A stretch of DNA of 64,000 nucleotides from Roseiarcus sp963805295 (GTDB taxonomy: Bacteria > Pseudomonadota > Alphaproteobacteria > Rhizobiales > Beijerinckiaceae), in NCBI GenBank assembly GCA_963805295.1, contig CAWDTW010000103.1, forward strand, positions 1 to 64,000, in the 5' to 3' direction. How positions within the stretch are numbered: position 1 is the stretch's first letter; each line of letters opens with the position of its first letter. The position numbers and the translations under genes were made by a program. Positions 62,094 to 64,000 of this stretch are shown here, one piece after another. The notes beneath the pieces are model-generated. The model saw nothing but the letters and a program-made list of their open reading frames with translations, searched no databases and was not told the DNA's origin.

Positions 62094-62396
62094 GGGTCGC
62101 GGGAACCCGCTGAGCTATAGGAGCGCATCCGTGAGCAGAGCAAGGGCCTTCGAGTTCAATTGGCGAGTAAAGCAGGCAGACCGTGCGACAGGTCGGTTCG
62201 AGCGGATTCCTTCGTCGTTATGAGACGGCGCGGGGTCGAAACGGCGGTCGCCGTACGAAGTCGTCAGGCATATTGACCAGTGAGGCGCAGGCCATCGGAC
62301 CATTGGAGAGTGAGAGCCGGTTTCGATAGCCGACTGACCGAATTGGGTCGAGTCCGGCGGCACGCCGGGTCACGACCAGGCGTCTGGTACTATCCA
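62094..62396. other. intergenic stretch, no gene supported
   Basis: About 300 bases between convergent genes. Short frames only; no clear terminator stem with T-run was found. Confidence 0.4.
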
Positions 62397-62855
62397 CTAA
62401 CGTTCGCGTCCGCGCCAGCCGTCGAGCGACCATGGCCCGGGGCCGAAAATCGCCAGCGTGAGGAAGCCGCCGGCCATGGCGGTGTTCTTCTGGAATTCGA
62501 TCATCTCATCCGCCCGCAAATGAATGAAGAGCGCGGTCAAGAGACAAAAGCCGCAGAGCGCGATCGCCGCCCAGCGCGTCTTTAGGCCGAAGAGCACGAG
62601 GAGGCCCCCGCCGAGCTCGGTCAGAATGACGAGGGGCAGGAGCCGCGGATCGACGCCGTTCGCCTGCATATAGCCGGCGACCCCGGCGTAATCGGCGATC
62701 TTGCCGGCGCCCTCGACGACGAAGATGGTGGCGAACATCGCGCGCGCGAGGAGCATGAGCGGTCCCGCCCAGCGGGTCAAGAACGCGAGGTCCCCATCGA
62801 GCGCCCGGCTGGCGGACGGCTGGGCGTTTTCCTGTCTAAGCCGAATGTTTGCCAT
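62397..62855 (-). CDS. DoxX family membrane protein
   Basis: 152 residues, four helices. RAMFATIFVVEGAGKIADYA then ILTELGGGLLVLFGLKTRWA and FQKNTAMAGGFLTLAIFGPG follow the DoxX/YphA plan. Often linked to redox stress or quinone-associated functions; exact role unknown. Divergent from the sigma factor by about 220 bases. Intact. Confidence 0.9.
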   Translation of the reverse strand: MANIRLRQENAQPSASRALDGDLAFLTRWAGPLMLLARAMFATIFVVEGAGKIADYAGVAGYMQANGVDPRLLPLVILTELGGGLLVLFGLKTRWAAIALCGFCLLTALFIHLRADEMIEFQKNTAMAGGFLTLAIFGPGPWSLDGWRGRER

Positions 62856-63082
62856 CGCGGCTGCTCCGCTGCGGGGGCGTGGCGAGGGCGAGGCCGAGCG
62901 CGAGGAGTTCGCTCAACAGCGCGGACGCAAAACCGCCTCCCTTGTCGTAATAAAGTCCCAATGACGCGCGCATTGTCGACGCCCTTTCCTTATCGAGACG
63001 TGCAGCCGGGAAAACACGCAGGCGGGCAAATTATTCGGGTCGGGCGCACCGCCTGACTCGCAAACTTGCGGTGAAGGCCGCC

Positions 63083-63574
63083 ATGAGCGAAGCGAGCCGA
63101 CGCGAAGTGCGGGCGGGACTCGAGCCTTGCCTGGCGCGACTGTGGCGGTATGCGCTCTTCCTGACGAGAGCGAACGACGCCGCCGAAGACCTCGTGCAGG
63201 CGACCTGTCTGCGCGCCATCGAGCGCGCCGACCAATTCTCTCCCGGAACCCGGCTCGACCGCTGGCTATTCGCGATCCTCCGATCGATCTGGCTCAACGA
63301 AATTCGCGCGCGCCGGATTCGCGAAGGCGGCGGGTTCGTGGACGCCGAGAACGCACTGGCGATCAACGGCGCCCGCGCCATCGAAACGAATATTCTCGCC
63401 GCGCAGGTGTTCAAACAGATCGGCCAACTGCCCGAGGCGCAACGCGAAACTGTCCTGCTCGTCTACGGCGAAGGCTACAGTTACGCAGAAGCTGCGGCGG
63501 CGATGTCCGTCCCGATCGGCACGATCATGAGCCGACTCGCCACCGCGCGAGCGGCGCTGACGAAACTGAAATAG
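63083..63574 (+). CDS. ECF-type RNA polymerase sigma factor
   Basis: 163 residues. AAEDLVQATCLRAIERADQF is region 2 (the -10 reader), LDRWLFAILRSIWLNEIRAR its end, LPEAQRETVLLVYGEGYSYA then EAAAAMSVPIGTIMSRLATA region 4 (-35 reader). MSEASRRE at 63083 or MKAAMSEAS at 63071 are both possible. Followed at 18 bases by a membrane protein with the anti-sigma plan, so this is a sigma/anti-sigma operon. Intact. Confidence 0.92.
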   Translation: MSEASRREVRAGLEPCLARLWRYALFLTRANDAAEDLVQATCLRAIERADQFSPGTRLDRWLFAILRSIWLNEIRARRIREGGGFVDAENALAINGARAIETNILAAQVFKQIGQLPEAQRETVLLVYGEGYSYAEAAAAMSVPIGTIMSRLATARAALTKLK

Positions 63575-63592
63575 GAGCGTACTGAGTTCGCG

Positions 63593-64000
63593 ATGACCGA
63601 CGAGGACGCGGAGCTTGTCGCCCTGATCGACAATGAGCTCGACGAAGAAAGGAAGAGCGCTCTGCTCGCGCGTTTGGAGACGGACGAGCGGCTGCGCGCG
63701 CGTTACGAAGCGTTGCGAGAGGCTGGAGCGCCGATCGCCGCGTCATTCGACGCGCTGCTCGCACAGGCTCCCATTGAGCGCCTGCGCGCCGGGCTCCCCT
63801 TTGACCGCGGCAGCGGCGCGCCGTCGCGACGATTCGCGGGCATTGCGCTACGCGAACTCGCGGCGGGAATTGTCATCGGCCTCCTGGTCGCGGGCGCGGC
63901 GGCGTGGGTGGCGCTGAGCTGGGCGCCGCTTGGAGAAAAGGAAAACTGGCGTTCGGAGGTGGCGGAATATGTGGACCTCTATACCAACGAGACCTTCGCG
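63593..64000 (+). CDS. anti-sigma factor, membrane-anchored, partial
   Basis: 136 codons to the window end. MTDEDAELVALIDNELDEER then RLRARYEALREAGAPIAASF is a FecR/RskA-type anti-sigma N-terminus, and ELAAGIVIGLLVAGAAAWVA the single membrane helix; the periplasmic part (VAEYVDLYTNETFA) runs off the window. Probably holds the upstream sigma factor inactive until a signal. Confidence 0.8.
   Translation, partial: MTDEDAELVALIDNELDEERKSALLARLETDERLRARYEALREAGAPIAASFDALLAQAPIERLRAGLPFDRGSGAPSRRFAGIALRELAAGIVIGLLVAGAAAWVALSWAPLGEKENWRSEVAEYVDLYTNETFA

Overview
The window looks like chromosome from a GC-rich alphaproteobacterium, most likely a member of the Hyphomicrobiales (Rhizobiales). The basis is the content: a MucR/Ros-type zinc-finger regulator, aerobic cobaltochelatase subunit CobT, a PEP-CTERM protein, an ECF sigma/anti-sigma pair, BrnT/BrnA, and a coniferyl-aldehyde-dehydrogenase-like enzyme. 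Genus cannot be decided from the sequence alone. No rRNA and no CRISPR array were seen.

Layout. (A) 1-15.8 kb is GC-rich backbone: 2-oxoacid:ferredoxin oxidoreductase korAB (frameshifted), a LysE exporter, broken ornithine cyclodeaminase, lipocalin-like protein, alpha/beta hydrolase, GYD protein, GNAT acetyltransferase, DUF6916 protein, three tandem phage-tail-collar proteins, a tiny PEP-CTERM protein, an AT-richer islet carrying a remnant colicin-E3-type RNase toxin and its partner, a truncated NAD(P)-binding oxidoreductase, and a five-gene branched-chain amino-acid-type ABC transporter (livKGFHM order on the minus strand). (B) A tRNA-Pro(CGG) gene at 16041-16117 is followed by a 26.4-kb AT-richer integrated element, bounded at 42516-42561 by a copy of the tRNA 3' end. 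It carries an integrase and excisionase at its right end, MucR, a broken helicase-primase replication gene, a serine resolvase with a likely res/operator region, an IS4-type insertion, many small hypothetical proteins (several under 60 aa), internal segmental duplications and repeated noncoding elements. (C) 42.6-64 kb is backbone again: a DsbA-NhaA fusion antiporter, a two-protease (S10 + S53) fusion gene split by an IS630 element, an ABC substrate-binding protein, tandem toxin-antitoxin genes, an MHS-family transporter, a glutathione S-transferase, an ISAzo13-type element abutting cobT, an aldehyde dehydrogenase, a poly-glycine TPR protein, a secreted protein with one haem motif, DoxX, and an ECF sigma factor with its membrane anti-sigma partner running off the window.

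A very large share of conserved genes contain one to several single-base frameshifts (korA, korB, ocd, GYD, collar proteins, livH, livM, livK, GST, the 49.3-kb binding protein, the island helicase, and others), while neighbours such as livF, livG, nhaA, cobT, the MHS transporter and the integrase are intact. Either the assembly has many indel errors or this region is decaying; sequence alone does not separate these. Where a gene is called pseudogene below, that caveat applies.

How the genes work together: the liv genes form one uptake system; integrase, excisionase, att sites, the helicase-primase and the resolvase are the maintenance module of the element; brnT/brnA and the ParE-like/Phd pair are stability modules next to it in the backbone; the sigma/anti-sigma pair is a co-transcribed switch. 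The most unusual contents are the S10-S53 protease fusion, the exported (HHYH)n micropeptide, the orphan E3-type RNase remnant and the helicase-primase gene interrupted by one in-frame stop.
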